From Vibrio variabilis (GTDB lineage: Bacteria; Pseudomonadota; Gammaproteobacteria; Enterobacterales; Vibrionaceae), in contig NZ_JYJK01000105.1 in assembly GCF_003263785.1 (NCBI RefSeq), positions 1 to 64,000 on the forward strand: DNA of 64,000 bases, in the 5' to 3' direction. The position numbers were made by a program, and so were the translations under genes. Below are positions 10,611 to 19,275 of the stretch, one piece after another. Position 1 is the first letter of the stretch; each line of letters begins with the position of its first letter. The notes below the pieces were generated by a model. It was not told the DNA's origin and made no database searches. It worked only from the letters and a program-made list of their open reading frames with translations.

Positions 10611-12918
10611 CTATTCCTGAGTAACGAGCTGAACAGTCACATTACCACTCACCATGTTACCCTGCTCATCTTTAACGGTTGCAACCACAGCATTACCAGC
10701 GTTTGCATCAAAGTTTACTGCTGACACATCATCTAGACCGGCTACAAAGTCAATGACAAAGGCACATAGATAAGTATCACTTCCCGAGCCAGCATATTGG
10801 ATGGTTTGATTCAACTGACATGCCGGGTAAGCAACTTCGTTGTAAACACCACCTACATTTCGGAACGTAAAGCCATCATCGACCAAATCGGCTTCAAGTA
10901 CATTTTGATCAAACAAGGTTAGCCCCGCTAATTGAACATCCTCAATACTAGTATTTTTAATCTGCAATACCACAACTATACGAGGTGCAAAGGCTAGATC
11001 AATCGTTGGTGGAAGGTCGGTGAAGTTAACGGTTTCTGTGGCAACGGCCATCACATTTTGACCATCGGCATCGACCCCTTTCACATCCGCTTTATTAATG
11101 TGGCTGTCTCCAGCGTTACCTTGTAAGTTACGAGAGATAACACAAGAGAATACATCACCCGGATTAGCGACATACTCGCTCAACTTGGTAACTCCGCCAA
11201 CCAAACATTCATCAGCCAGTTCACCAAACTTATCATCCAAGAGTGAACTAAATGTCACTGTGTCGACCCCAGAGCTGTTTACACTAATGGTAAAGGTATA
11301 ATCAACGGCTCGAACAACGGATGGATCGTCTCCAGTTTCCGGTACTGAATTTGGTGTCGCCTGTTTAGTGAGCGAGATACTGGAAGGAACATCGAGTATC
11401 GCAACGGCATGTGAGTTACTGCCACTTGCTGTATCACCCTCATTGTCGGAAATCGTGACGCTAGCGGTGTTTATAATGGCTTCATCGCCAAAGTTGCCCG
11501 TGATGTTTTTTGTATAGGTACACACTGCTTGCTCACCCACATTGAGTGTCCCTCCGGTGGTACAGGTGCCCTTTCCACTCGTAACATCAAACAAATTATC
11601 ACTAAGGACATCAATAGAAACTGGAGAGTCAAAATACGCCGACGTATTCGTCACAGTCACGGTATAAGTCACTTGGCCACCCGGCTCTGTTACCGCCGCT
11701 ACATTACCCTCTTTAAGGATGCTAACACTAGGCATGACGTTAGTAATGGTCACATCAATAGGAGCACTGCAGTTACTGCCGTTGCCTGAACTTAGCCATG
11801 TCGGACATGTCGAACCATCTCCTACGGGTTCATTGTTCTTATCCGCTAAACCAACATTAACCACATCCCGATAGACCTCTGTTTTAGTGGTGTTATCAAG
11901 GTCAATGTCTTTGATGTATACAGAGAACGCACAGCTAAACGTTGCTGAAGGGACAACTTCCGTGGGTTGTGTATGACATGTATTCGCTACAAGGTAAACG
12001 CCATCTGAATCAGATTGCGTTGGTGTTGAGACTGGCGGCAAGAGTAGATTAACCGAGTAATCTGCTGGTGCACTACTCACTGGAACGACAGAGACTTCGT
12101 CAATTAGGGAAGTAACAAACAAGGAAGAAGCGGTACTTGGGTTAGTGAAACTCACCGTATAGTCGAATTTACCACCAGGCTCCGAAACACTGCTTGCTGA
12201 TACCAGTTGTTTGTTAATAGCTGGCGGGTTCGGTCTTATAAATAAATCAATGTTAAAGGTGTCACAATTACATTTCGACTTAGTGTTTGGGATCTGACCA
12301 GAGGAGAAATTAGCATCTTCTACTGTACAGTTGTTCCTTTCAATATTGTCCCATGCGGCACAGTAGGAGAAGTCGGCGCGGCCGTCTTCATCATTATCAA
12401 CACAGAGCATGTTGATACGCTCATTGACTAATACATACTGGTCTCCAGTATTCGTTTTGATGATATCCCCACATTGGTCGCCATCAATATTTACATCTTG
12501 GTCAGCTCCGCTGTCTCCTGGTTTGGGTAATATAAGACTACAGTTCTCTGCTCCCCCTGAACAACCTGTGGCGATTCCGGCGTTAGTGGAAGATAAAAGG
12601 TGGTGTCGTAACGCTCTTTAGCATTGGTTCGGATGGCCACATCGGCATCAAAGCTGACGACTTGCCCAGGTGTACATTCACTGATCCCAACAGGCACAAC
12701 ATTGGTGATTTCCACGTCGTTGGCGGTACAGTTCAGTTGGTTTTGCGGTAAGGAGTTTCCAGGCTTGAGAAGATAGCATCCGCCATACATCGGCGCTCAT
12801 AATCATCGCCAAAGTCCCAACCTGCGGCTTGAGTGTGAGATGGACTGGCATATAAAAACATACCAAGTGCGATAACTACCCCTTGCCGAGGCAGGTGCTG
12901 CAATAGACTGTTGTTCAT
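10611..12918 (-). CDS. exported multi-domain surface protein with DUF11-like repeats, two frame breaks
   Basis: Large exported protein of unknown function. It starts at ATG 12918 (AAGGAC upstream) with a signal peptide ending near SHTQA. The body has repeated beta-sandwich segments of the conserved-repeat (DUF11/CARDB-like) kind: YTVSFTNPS, YTVTVTNTSAYF and YTFTISVNSSG, each followed by a Cys-containing strand such as CTYTKNITG or CVISRNLQG. Two one-base losses split it, at T12756-T12758 (A4 to A3 on the coding strand) and T12583-T12584 (A3 to A2). Restoring them gives a continuous frame of about 769 codons through LPQNQLNCTANDVEI and CSGGAENCSLILPKPGD. No anchor motif was seen; it may be secreted or adhesive. 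Confidence 0.75.
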
Positions 12919-13204
12919 CGTTCTGTCCTTCTGAGCAAAAGAATACGCATACTGCTAAGTGCGCTTTGAGAGTCAGAAGCCAGTGAGCATAGTTTATGCC
13001 AACGGTTAACTTGCTAATTTAAAAGGAATTATTATTGGGGAGAGGTTGAACTTGATACAGAGTGTAAAGCACTGGTGTCGTTAGCTAGGTTAACTACAGG
13101 AAATTGTTGAAGTCTTTTGCCCTTACAAAGTGTAAACGTGCTTGTTAAACCAAAACAGTGTAGCGCTCTGAAAGGAAAATATTGAAGTAGAGTTCAAAAT
13201 AGAA

Positions 13205-13278
13205 TGGAGGCGCCTCCCGGAGTCGAACCGAGGTCCACGGATTTGCAATCCGCTGCATAGCCACTCTGCCAAGGCGCC
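13205..13278 (-). tRNA. tRNA-Cys(GCA), copy 1
   Basis: A 74-nt cloverleaf read on the minus strand from GGCGCC to a genomically encoded CCA. The anticodon loop is TTGCAAA (GCA), the T-arm is GGTTCGACTCC and the discriminator is U, as in E. coli cysT. It is identical to the copy at 15699-15772. It lies downstream of tRNA-Leu and is probably co-transcribed from the promoter near 13580. Confidence 0.97.
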
Positions 13279-13316
13279 TTTATTTTGTGTGCTAAGTAGG
13301 TACTCAGCTTTGTAGA

Positions 13317-13341
13317 GATGGTGCCCCGGGCCGGAATTGAT
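13317..13341 (-). repeat. duplicate of the tRNA-Leu 3' end in the tRNA spacer
   Basis: Bases 13317-13341 match 13392-13416, the 3' end of tRNA-Leu including CCA and the T-stem, with one mismatch in 24-25 bases. No tRNA body follows, so this is a 3' fragment placed between tRNA-Leu and tRNA-Cys. It resembles the rtT repeats after E. coli tyrT, where tRNA 3' termini recur in the downstream transcript. It could also be a scar of recombination at the tRNA end. Confidence 0.8.
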
Positions 13342-13393
13342 GGTCCGACATATCGGCCGGCACTCCGAGCTGGATGCTAAATCTCATAAATGA

Positions 13394-13479
13394 TGGTGCC
13401 CCGGGCCGGACTTGAACCGGCACAACGCGAACGTCGAGGGATTTTAAATCCCTTGTGTCTACCAATTCCACCACCAGGC
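13394..13479 (-). tRNA. tRNA-Leu(TAA), acceptor stem one base short as read
   Basis: Minus-strand tRNA with anticodon loop centred on TAA inside GGGATTTAAAATCCC, a long variable arm, T-arm CCGGTTCAAGTCCGG and an encoded CCA. The 3' acceptor strand is CCGGGGC, but the 5' strand reads only GCCTGG. One more C (plus-strand GG to GGG near 13477) gives GCCCTGG, which pairs fully with a single U-G wobble. The missing base fits the homopolymer-loss pattern of the whole window. It is the first gene of the tRNA-Leu/tRNA-Cys unit. Confidence 0.93.
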
Positions 13480-13561
13480 ACACAAATTTCTTTGTGATGC
13501 CGTTTAGTCTAAGTAAACACCATCTTTTAATTTTGTTTCTCAGGGGCTTCCCCGTGAGAAC

Positions 13562-13596
13562 GAGGTGTACTTTAACGGATTGAGATTTTCCGTCAA
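13562..13596 (-). promoter_or_regulatory. sigma-70 promoter of the tRNA-Leu/tRNA-Cys unit
   Basis: On the minus strand TTGACG (13591-13596), a 16-base spacer and TAAAGT (13569-13574), followed by a GC-rich ACACCTCG start region typical of stable-RNA promoters. The second tRNA-Cys promoter has the same architecture. A GC-rich stem-loop (TTCTCACGGGG pairing with CCCCTGAGAA) lies in the leader near 13537-13560. Confidence 0.75.
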
Positions 13597-13683
13597 TAGG
13601 TATTTTTCACTTTATGAATCAAGTGATTAAATAGCGAACTTTGCGGTATGAAGCACGAACAATTCGCCGATAAATACAGCAAA

Positions 13684-13929
13684 CTACAAGTTAGCAATCT
13701 TGCGATCAAGTTGATACTTTTCATCTGTGACGATCTTTTCTAGTACCTCAACTCGCTCTGATAGCCGCTCTACTTTCTCCAATAGCTCACTATTCGCTCG
13801 CTCTGCTTGCGAATTTGCATTGTCTAACTCGATGACTCGCATCTTTTCCCTATGCGCAGCAAAAGCCCGGATCATGCCCCGCCCAAAAATAGCGCCAAAA
13901 ATAATCAGTACCACCAGAACGTCCGTCAT
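13684..13929 (-). CDS. small PspB-like membrane protein
   Basis: An 81-residue protein with one N-terminal membrane helix (VLVVLIIFGAIFG), a basic turn and a long coiled coil ending in VEVLEKIVTDEKY. This layout, with the ERL...LEKI...DE end, resembles phage-shock protein B, which with PspC senses inner-membrane stress. There is no pspA, pspC or pspF nearby, so the identity is by architecture only. The ATG at 13929 is chosen because GGAG lies six bases upstream; an in-frame ATG at 13956 has no ribosome site. Confidence 0.65.
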   Translation of the reverse strand: MTDVLVVLIIFGAIFGRGMIRAFAAHREKMRVIELDNANSQAERANSELLEKVERLSERVEVLEKIVTDEKYQLDRKIANL

Positions 13930-14104
13930 AATCATCTCCATGCATAACTTATCCAACCAAGACTAAGTAGCCACTCTATGAATTGCAATAAATGCACACT
14001 TTTAAGGGCCACTAACGTGTGCCGAGTCTCAACTCCCACTCTTTGCATGCCATTGAACTAAATCCTGACACCTGCGTACCACTGAAAGTACAGAAGGAGA
14101 GGTT

Positions 14105-15555
14105 ATGGGAAACATAAATGTAGTTTGGTTTAAGCGTGATCTGAGACTGACCGATCATTCACCGCTGCATGCTGCGCTCACCAGCGGACGACCGACTCTC
14201 TTGCTCTACCTCTTTGAACCACAACTACTGGCTGATGAGCACTATGATGAGCGACACTGGCGCTTTGTATGGCAGTCGCTCACGGATATAAATCAAACAC
14301 TAACTGCATTCGACACTCGACTAGTGATTCTGTCGATGTCTGCACAGGATGCTTTTCACCAAATTCATCAGGCTTTTGGAATACATAGCGTCTATTCCCA
14401 TCAAGAGATCGGTTTGAACATCACCTTCCAGCGGGATCGACAACTCAAGCAATGGTTTCTCCGACAAAATGTCACTTGGCATGAAAGCCCTATTGGCGCA
14501 GTCATACGTGGCGCAAGTGATCGATACGACTGGGATAAACACTGGAGCAAGATAATGCGTGCCCCATCGTTGATACCGATCTCAGCATGGGCTGTTTTGT
14601 TGAGACAAAAGACGTGTTCCAAAACTACGATGAAATACCTGCTTCGTGGCGAACAAAGATGAAAGGCATTCAAACCGGCGGTTCAACGCTTGCTTGGCAA
14701 ACCTTAGAGAGCTTCTTTCAAGACCGTGGTCGGCAGTACTATTTTCAAATATCAAAACCACTTGAAAGCCGCAGTGCATGCACGCGTTTATCACCCTACC
14801 TTGCTTGGGGCAATATCTCTCTGCGCGAGGTCTATCAAGCGCTATTGGCACACTGGAACGTGAAAGGCTTTAGGCGCAGCCTAGCAGCACTCTCATCTCG
14901 TCTTCATTGGCACTGTCACTTCATCCAAAAGTTTGAATCCGAAGCTGACATGGAGTTTCGACCGGTAAATAGAGCATATCTGAACCTGCCTTATGCGAAT
15001 GACGCAAATAAGTTGAAGGCATGGAAAACGGGCTACACCGGGTATCCGCTCATTGATGCCTGTATGCGTTGTTTGCAGGCCACCGGCTACATCAACTTTC
15101 GCATGAGAGCAATGTTGGTGAGCTTTTTAACCCACCACCTTGACATCGATTGGCAGTATGGCGTCAAGCATCTTGCGCGCTTGTTTCTTGATTTTGAACC
15201 CGGCATACACTATCCCCAATTTCAAATGCAGGCTGGTGTTACTGGTACCAATACCATTCGTATCTATAATCCAACCAAGCAAGCCATCGAACACGATCCA
15301 AACGGACACTTTATTCATCAATGGATACCTGAACTTTCAGCTGTACCTACGCCATTACTGTTTGAACCTTGGAAACTCACGCTACTTGAGGCAAAAATGT
15401 ATCAACTTAACGAAACCAGCCCCTACTTATCACCCATCATCAATATCGAAGAATCGGGGAAGGCTGCGCGAGACAGGTTATGGAGCTTTAAACGGCGGGC
15501 AGACGTCAAGTTAGAGGCACAGCGAATTCTTGCTCGGCATGTTCGACCCGAGTAG
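14105..15555 (+). CDS. photolyase/cryptochrome family flavoprotein, frame interrupted
   Basis: FAD-dependent DNA photolyase or cryptochrome. The N-terminal photolyase Rossmann domain begins VVWFKRDLRLTDHSPL. The FAD-binding C-terminal half has LSPYLAWGNISLREVY, TGYPLIDACMRCLQATG and DFEPGIHYPQFQ, then GTNTIRIYNPTKQ. The frame breaks at G14578. One extra G (CCGAT to CCGGAT) joins LIPDLSMGCFVETKDVF and restores about 484 residues, the normal family length. The start is supported by AAGGAGAGG upstream of ATG 14105. Whether it repairs DNA or signals light cannot be told from sequence; the DFEPGIHYPQ form sets it apart from the DASH group as I know it. Confidence 0.88.
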
Positions 15556-15665
15556 CTTTCAAAACAAGCATTTGAGGTTAGCGCTGCCGTATTGCCAACC
15601 AAAACTTCTGTGGCAATAAAAGTAAGGGTATGAGGTCAATGGAAATTCGAACCCCCATAAACGAC

Positions 15666-15691
15666 GAAACCCCGACACAAGTCGAGGTTTC
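15666..15691 (-). terminator. stem-loop after the second tRNA-Cys
   Basis: GAAACCCCGAC / GTCGAGGTTTC with one mismatch and loop ACAA, seven bases past the tRNA-Cys 3' end. On the minus strand it exits into GTCGTTTATG, a weak U-tract. It is the likely tRNA transcript terminator. Confidence 0.6.
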
Positions 15692-15698
15692 TAAATGA

Positions 15699-15772
15699 TG
15701 GAGGCGCCTCCCGGAGTCGAACCGAGGTCCACGGATTTGCAATCCGCTGCATAGCCACTCTGCCAAGGCGCC
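15699..15772 (-). tRNA. tRNA-Cys(GCA), copy 2
   Basis: 74-nt minus-strand cloverleaf identical to the copy at 13205-13278, with anticodon GCA, discriminator U and encoded CCA. It is transcribed alone from its own promoter at 15813-15847. Two identical tRNA-Cys genes 2.5 kb apart flank the PspB-like and photolyase genes. Confidence 0.97.
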
Positions 15773-15812
15773 TTTCTTTTCAACACGTTAGAGAAGCTAT
15801 CTCGCCGTGTTC

Positions 15813-15847
15813 GAGGCATACTTTACGGATATGAGAAAATTAGTCAA
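15813..15847 (-). promoter_or_regulatory. sigma-70 promoter of the second tRNA-Cys
   Basis: On the minus strand TTGACT (15842-15847), a 16-base spacer and TAAAGT (15820-15825), then the GC-rich ATGCCTCG. It closely matches the promoter of the first tRNA unit, including the ATCCG before the -10. Confidence 0.75.
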
Positions 15848-15939
15848 ACAATAAATCAAAAAAAATGTTTGTTCGCTGACTTTAGCATCAATGTGATGGA
15901 CAATTCAGCGAAAACATCAAATATCCGCCAATTAAACTC

Positions 15940-17388
15940 CTACCACTTCTTCATCAAGCGCCCTACCAAAGTTGGATGATACGACCAACAGTGGTCAAAC
16001 ATGCTCATCAGTGACGGATTACCATATTTTGACAGGTTGATTGCGTGAAATCGGTTCTTGCGTGATTTAAGCTCATCAACTTTTTCTATAAGCTCTTGCG
16101 ACTGTTCTGGTGCAATGAAATCCGAAATCACCACCATGTCGGCGTTTTTATAGGTATCACCCTGCATCAAATCGATTGATTTTTCTAAAACAGGTTCGAG
16201 ATCGGTGCCACCATGAAAGGAATAGCTAAGAAAGTCTGCCGCCTCACGAAGACCATCCTGTTTAGTAAGTTCATAGGTGATATGGGTGGTTGAGAACAAG
16301 ATAACGTAGCACTCCCTCTCTTCTGCCAAGGCAATTTGCATTAGTGCATAAGCCATGGCCTTTGCGCACTGCTCTGGAAAACCGCTCATCGAACCCGATG
16401 CGTCAATACAAACAATGAATGGGCCTTTCTCAAGCTCGACTTTACTGTTGTCGGGGGCAGTAGTACGAACTTTCTTCAGTGTTCTCGATTTGCCTTGTGT
16501 TTTGTAGTTCATCAAACGCTTGTCGGCCAAGTGTTTGTAGAACACAACTTCTAGCTCTGGATAAGCAAGGAACATGGTTTCATTAGGAAGTAGTTTATTG
16601 AGATCGTCTGATTCGTGAATACCAACAATATCATCGGTTGCTTCATCACTTTGCTCTTCGATCATTTCCACATTGTCTGCCTGTGCTTTGTTGAGCTCAG
16701 GATCATCTTGCTCGCTCGCCATGCGACCAAGTTGTTCTGCGATTTGCTTCAATGCGCCATTCTTTTTAAGAAACTCCGCATGGCTATGCATGGTTTTTAA
16801 GTCGGTTTTAGTCAGCTTAGCGGCAGCCATGTCCCACAGCCGTCCCATGGTCGCTTCATCGCCCTGCTGGGTGACTGTATCCATATCCTTGATTGTTTCC
16901 ATCCGTTGGTATAAATCGGCCAAGAACTTCTCTTTACTGGCCTCAAGTTCTGAAACTTCGGCCTGTTTGATGGCATCGGCAAGGCTCTTGTACCAGAGAT
17001 CACAAAAGTAACGTGGGAACATGGGGTTATTAACGGACTTATTTTTCTCCAGAAGTCTTCTGGCTTGAAGATAAAATGCAGAGTGCCACTCTAATTTTTT
17101 GACAACGCTAGGAATGCGCTCGAAGAATGTCGCCTCATCCCAATGAATCACTTCTTGATACAAGGCAAGCTCTTGTTGAAAGCGTTCGGTTTCACAAACA
17201 CGTGTCATGCGTTTTTTCACCGAACCACGCCATTTGAGCAGATGATTTTTGACTGAACTGCGCATACCGCGATTTTCACTTATCGCCAGTACTTGCGAAC
17301 GCGCCATTAAGTCATTCACCGCCGAATCAATCAGCCCTGATTCGGCGACCATCAACGCAAGGTTTAATCCATCTGCTCCCAGCATCAC
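15940..17388 (-). CDS. viaA: VWA-domain protein ViaA (RavA partner)
   Basis: ViaA carries a C-terminal von Willebrand A domain and binds the MoxR-type ATPase RavA. In E. coli the pair affects membrane lipids, respiratory complexes and aminoglycoside sensitivity. The 482-residue length equals E. coli ViaA (483). The conserved N-terminus LGADGLNLALMVAESGLI, the central GRLWDMAAAKLTK, and the MIDAS residues DASGS and GGTD are all present. It lies 54 bases after ravA on the same strand and is probably translated from the same mRNA. The frame is intact, unlike the second viaA at 19276-20768. Confidence 0.93.
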   Translation of the reverse strand: MMLGADGLNLALMVAESGLIDSAVNDLMARSQVLAISENRGMRSSVKNHLLKWRGSVKKRMTRVCETERFQQELALYQEVIHWDEATFFERIPSVVKKLEWHSAFYLQARRLLEKNKSVNNPMFPRYFCDLWYKSLADAIKQAEVSELEASKEKFLADLYQRMETIKDMDTVTQQGDEATMGRLWDMAAAKLTKTDLKTMHSHAEFLKKNGALKQIAEQLGRMASEQDDPELNKAQADNVEMIEEQSDEATDDIVGIHESDDLNKLLPNETMFLAYPELEVVFYKHLADKRLMNYKTQGKSRTLKKVRTTAPDNSKVELEKGPFIVCIDASGSMSGFPEQCAKAMAYALMQIALAEERECYVILFSTTHITYELTKQDGLREAADFLSYSFHGGTDLEPVLEKSIDLMQGDTYKNADMVVISDFIAPEQSQELIEKVDELKSRKNRFHAINLSKYGNPSLMSMFDHCWSYHPTLVGRLMKKW

Positions 17389-17442
17389 TGCCTCCGTTCG
17401 ATATATTCACCCTTAAAACTTCCATGGCGTTGTCACGCCTTT

Positions 17443-19102
17443 TTAAGCAAAAAAGGTTTCTAGTCCCTTAATTCGAGCAACTGCTTTTTCAGCTTCCGCG
17501 CTGGTTGACTCGAGTGTTTGTGTCACATTTTGAATACTGACTTCCATTTCCGTTGGAATGTCGGGCTGAATAAAGCCATGAGGCAGCGCACCATGAAACT
17601 TAGACCGCACCGAGCGAAGGTGATGCTCAGCGTGTTTAATTTGAACCAGTACCTGCTCAGACTTCGTTACCCACTCTTGAAGCATGGCTTCATCAAGACC
17701 ATTTGTTGTGACCAAGGTAGCCAAAACAGAGCGGTTGGCGATGTCTTTAATCACCAAATGACTGGACGCATTGATGTCGAGTCTTAAGCGGCAAAGGTGG
17801 GTGTTTTGGTTAACATAGCCATAGACTTCACTCCCCCTTCTTTGATCGCTCGGCTGAGCTCATCTTTGGCAATATAGACCCAGCGGCTGTCGCCTTTTTC
17901 ACTCTCCGACACCGACATATTGCTTTGAAGCAACACCAACTTCACCAAGTCAGTGGCGGCACCGACTTTGTATGATTTCGCATTACTGATGTCGTATTGG
18001 TAGACATCTTTACGAAGCAGTCCAGAACCTGCTTCCATTGACAGCGGCATGGCAAACTCGGCTTCAATTTCATCTTGAATGTCGGCCAGTTGTTCTTTGC
18101 CTTCTTCAATTTGTTGGAAGACTTCTTGTTGGTCAAAGGCATGGTTCAGAGCGAATTCTTTGATAACGGTGCGCACTATCTCCAGTGACTCAGGGCTATT
18201 CCATAGGCAATCTTGGAGCAAGAGTAAATCTAGTGGGTTAACACTGTCGCGGCCATTAAAGAACGCGCTCGCCTTGAGCAATTTAACGGATTTTTTCCAG
18301 CGTCGGTCGGATACATAGAGATCGGCCTCCGACAAGGTTGAGCGATGCTCTTCCGCTGCGGCTTCGAGCATGGTTTTGAGTTGGTAGAGCTTTTCAAAAA
18401 CATCATCACTAAGCTTGACGTCGTTGAGCTCTCGCTGCCATTGATGGTATTCATCATCTGTAATGGCGAGGCCTTCCGGAATTTTGGCTTCTTCCGATGT
18501 GCCAACCGTCAGCATGGATTTGAAGTTTTGTTTGTTTTGGATTCGGTTAACGAAAATGCGCACCAACATACGGTCGTAAAGAGCCTCTAGTCCGCTGTCT
18601 TCATCTGGCAATTCGTTGGAAGCAGACACCAATAGACGCATCGGCACTTTTTCAATATCGCTACCGTTTTTAAACGTCTTTTCATTCACGACAGTGAGTA
18701 GCGTATTCAAAATTGCAGGACCTGCTTTCCAAATCTCATCTAAAAACACCACCTGCGCGGTTGGTAGGTAACCCTCAGTGAGTCGTAAATAGCGACCGTT
18801 GTCTTTTAGCTCTTGAATACTCAGTGGACCGAACACTTCTTCTGGTGTCGAGAAGCGTGTCATTAAGTACTCAAAGTAGCTGCTATTATCAAAGGCTTGG
18901 ATAAGGCGTTTGGCGATCAAACTCTTTGCGATTCCCGGAGGTCCCAACAGGAAAACACTCTCTCCAGCCAAGGCAGCTAATAGGCAGAGTTTGATGGTCT
19001 CTTCACGCTCATATACACCATCAGAGAGTGCTGAGGCGAGTTTATTGATTCGTTCTGAAAGTAACGCTTTGTCAGCGTGTGAAACTACAGTGGCTTAATC
19101 AT
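17443..19102 (-). CDS. ravA: MoxR-family AAA+ ATPase RavA, two frame breaks
   Basis: RavA, a hexameric AAA+ ATPase working with ViaA. The core has Walker A GPPGIAKS, TRFSTPEEVFGPLSI, Walker B VFLDEIWKAGPAILNTLL and sensor ASNELP, very close to E. coli RavA. The real N-terminus is upstream: ATG 19102 (GAGG before it) reads MIKPL, and one extra base at about 19087 leads into SHADKALLSERINKLAS. The C-terminal LARA-like region lies in another frame after a TAA at 17784; one extra base at about 17788 joins TFAA to LRLDINASSHLVIKDI and runs to 17443. The restored product has about 553 residues, longer than E. coli (498). The 17443-17757 frame is therefore the RavA C-terminus, not a separate gene. 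Confidence 0.88.
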
Positions 19103-19141
19103 GCCAATACCTCAGAGCACAAAATTAGAATGCATAGTAAA

Positions 19142-19170
19142 TTTATACAATTGTTATCATTTTGTTACAA
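19142..19170 (-). promoter_or_regulatory. candidate promoter of ravA-viaA
   Basis: Minus-strand TTGTAA (19165-19170), a 17-base spacer and TATAAA (19142-19147), 40 bases before the ravA ATG. It suggests ravA-viaA is not only read through from the upstream viaA paralogue. Confidence 0.5.
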
Positions 19171-19275
19171 GATCTTTCGAAGGGTGGGTTTTTAATCCTG
19201 ATCTCATAACTCACTTTTATCATGTTGATTTTATTTAGATTATGGCAAATTCAACGGCAATCCAGGCCGTCGATA

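Noticed and set aside
13317..13395. A second tRNA at 13319-13395
   Set aside because: Only the 3' terminal part of a tRNA is present; no anticodon or D-arm can be folded.
15578..15766. A 62-codon minus-strand frame over the second tRNA-Cys
   Set aside because: It reads through the tRNA gene itself and has no ribosome site or homologue.
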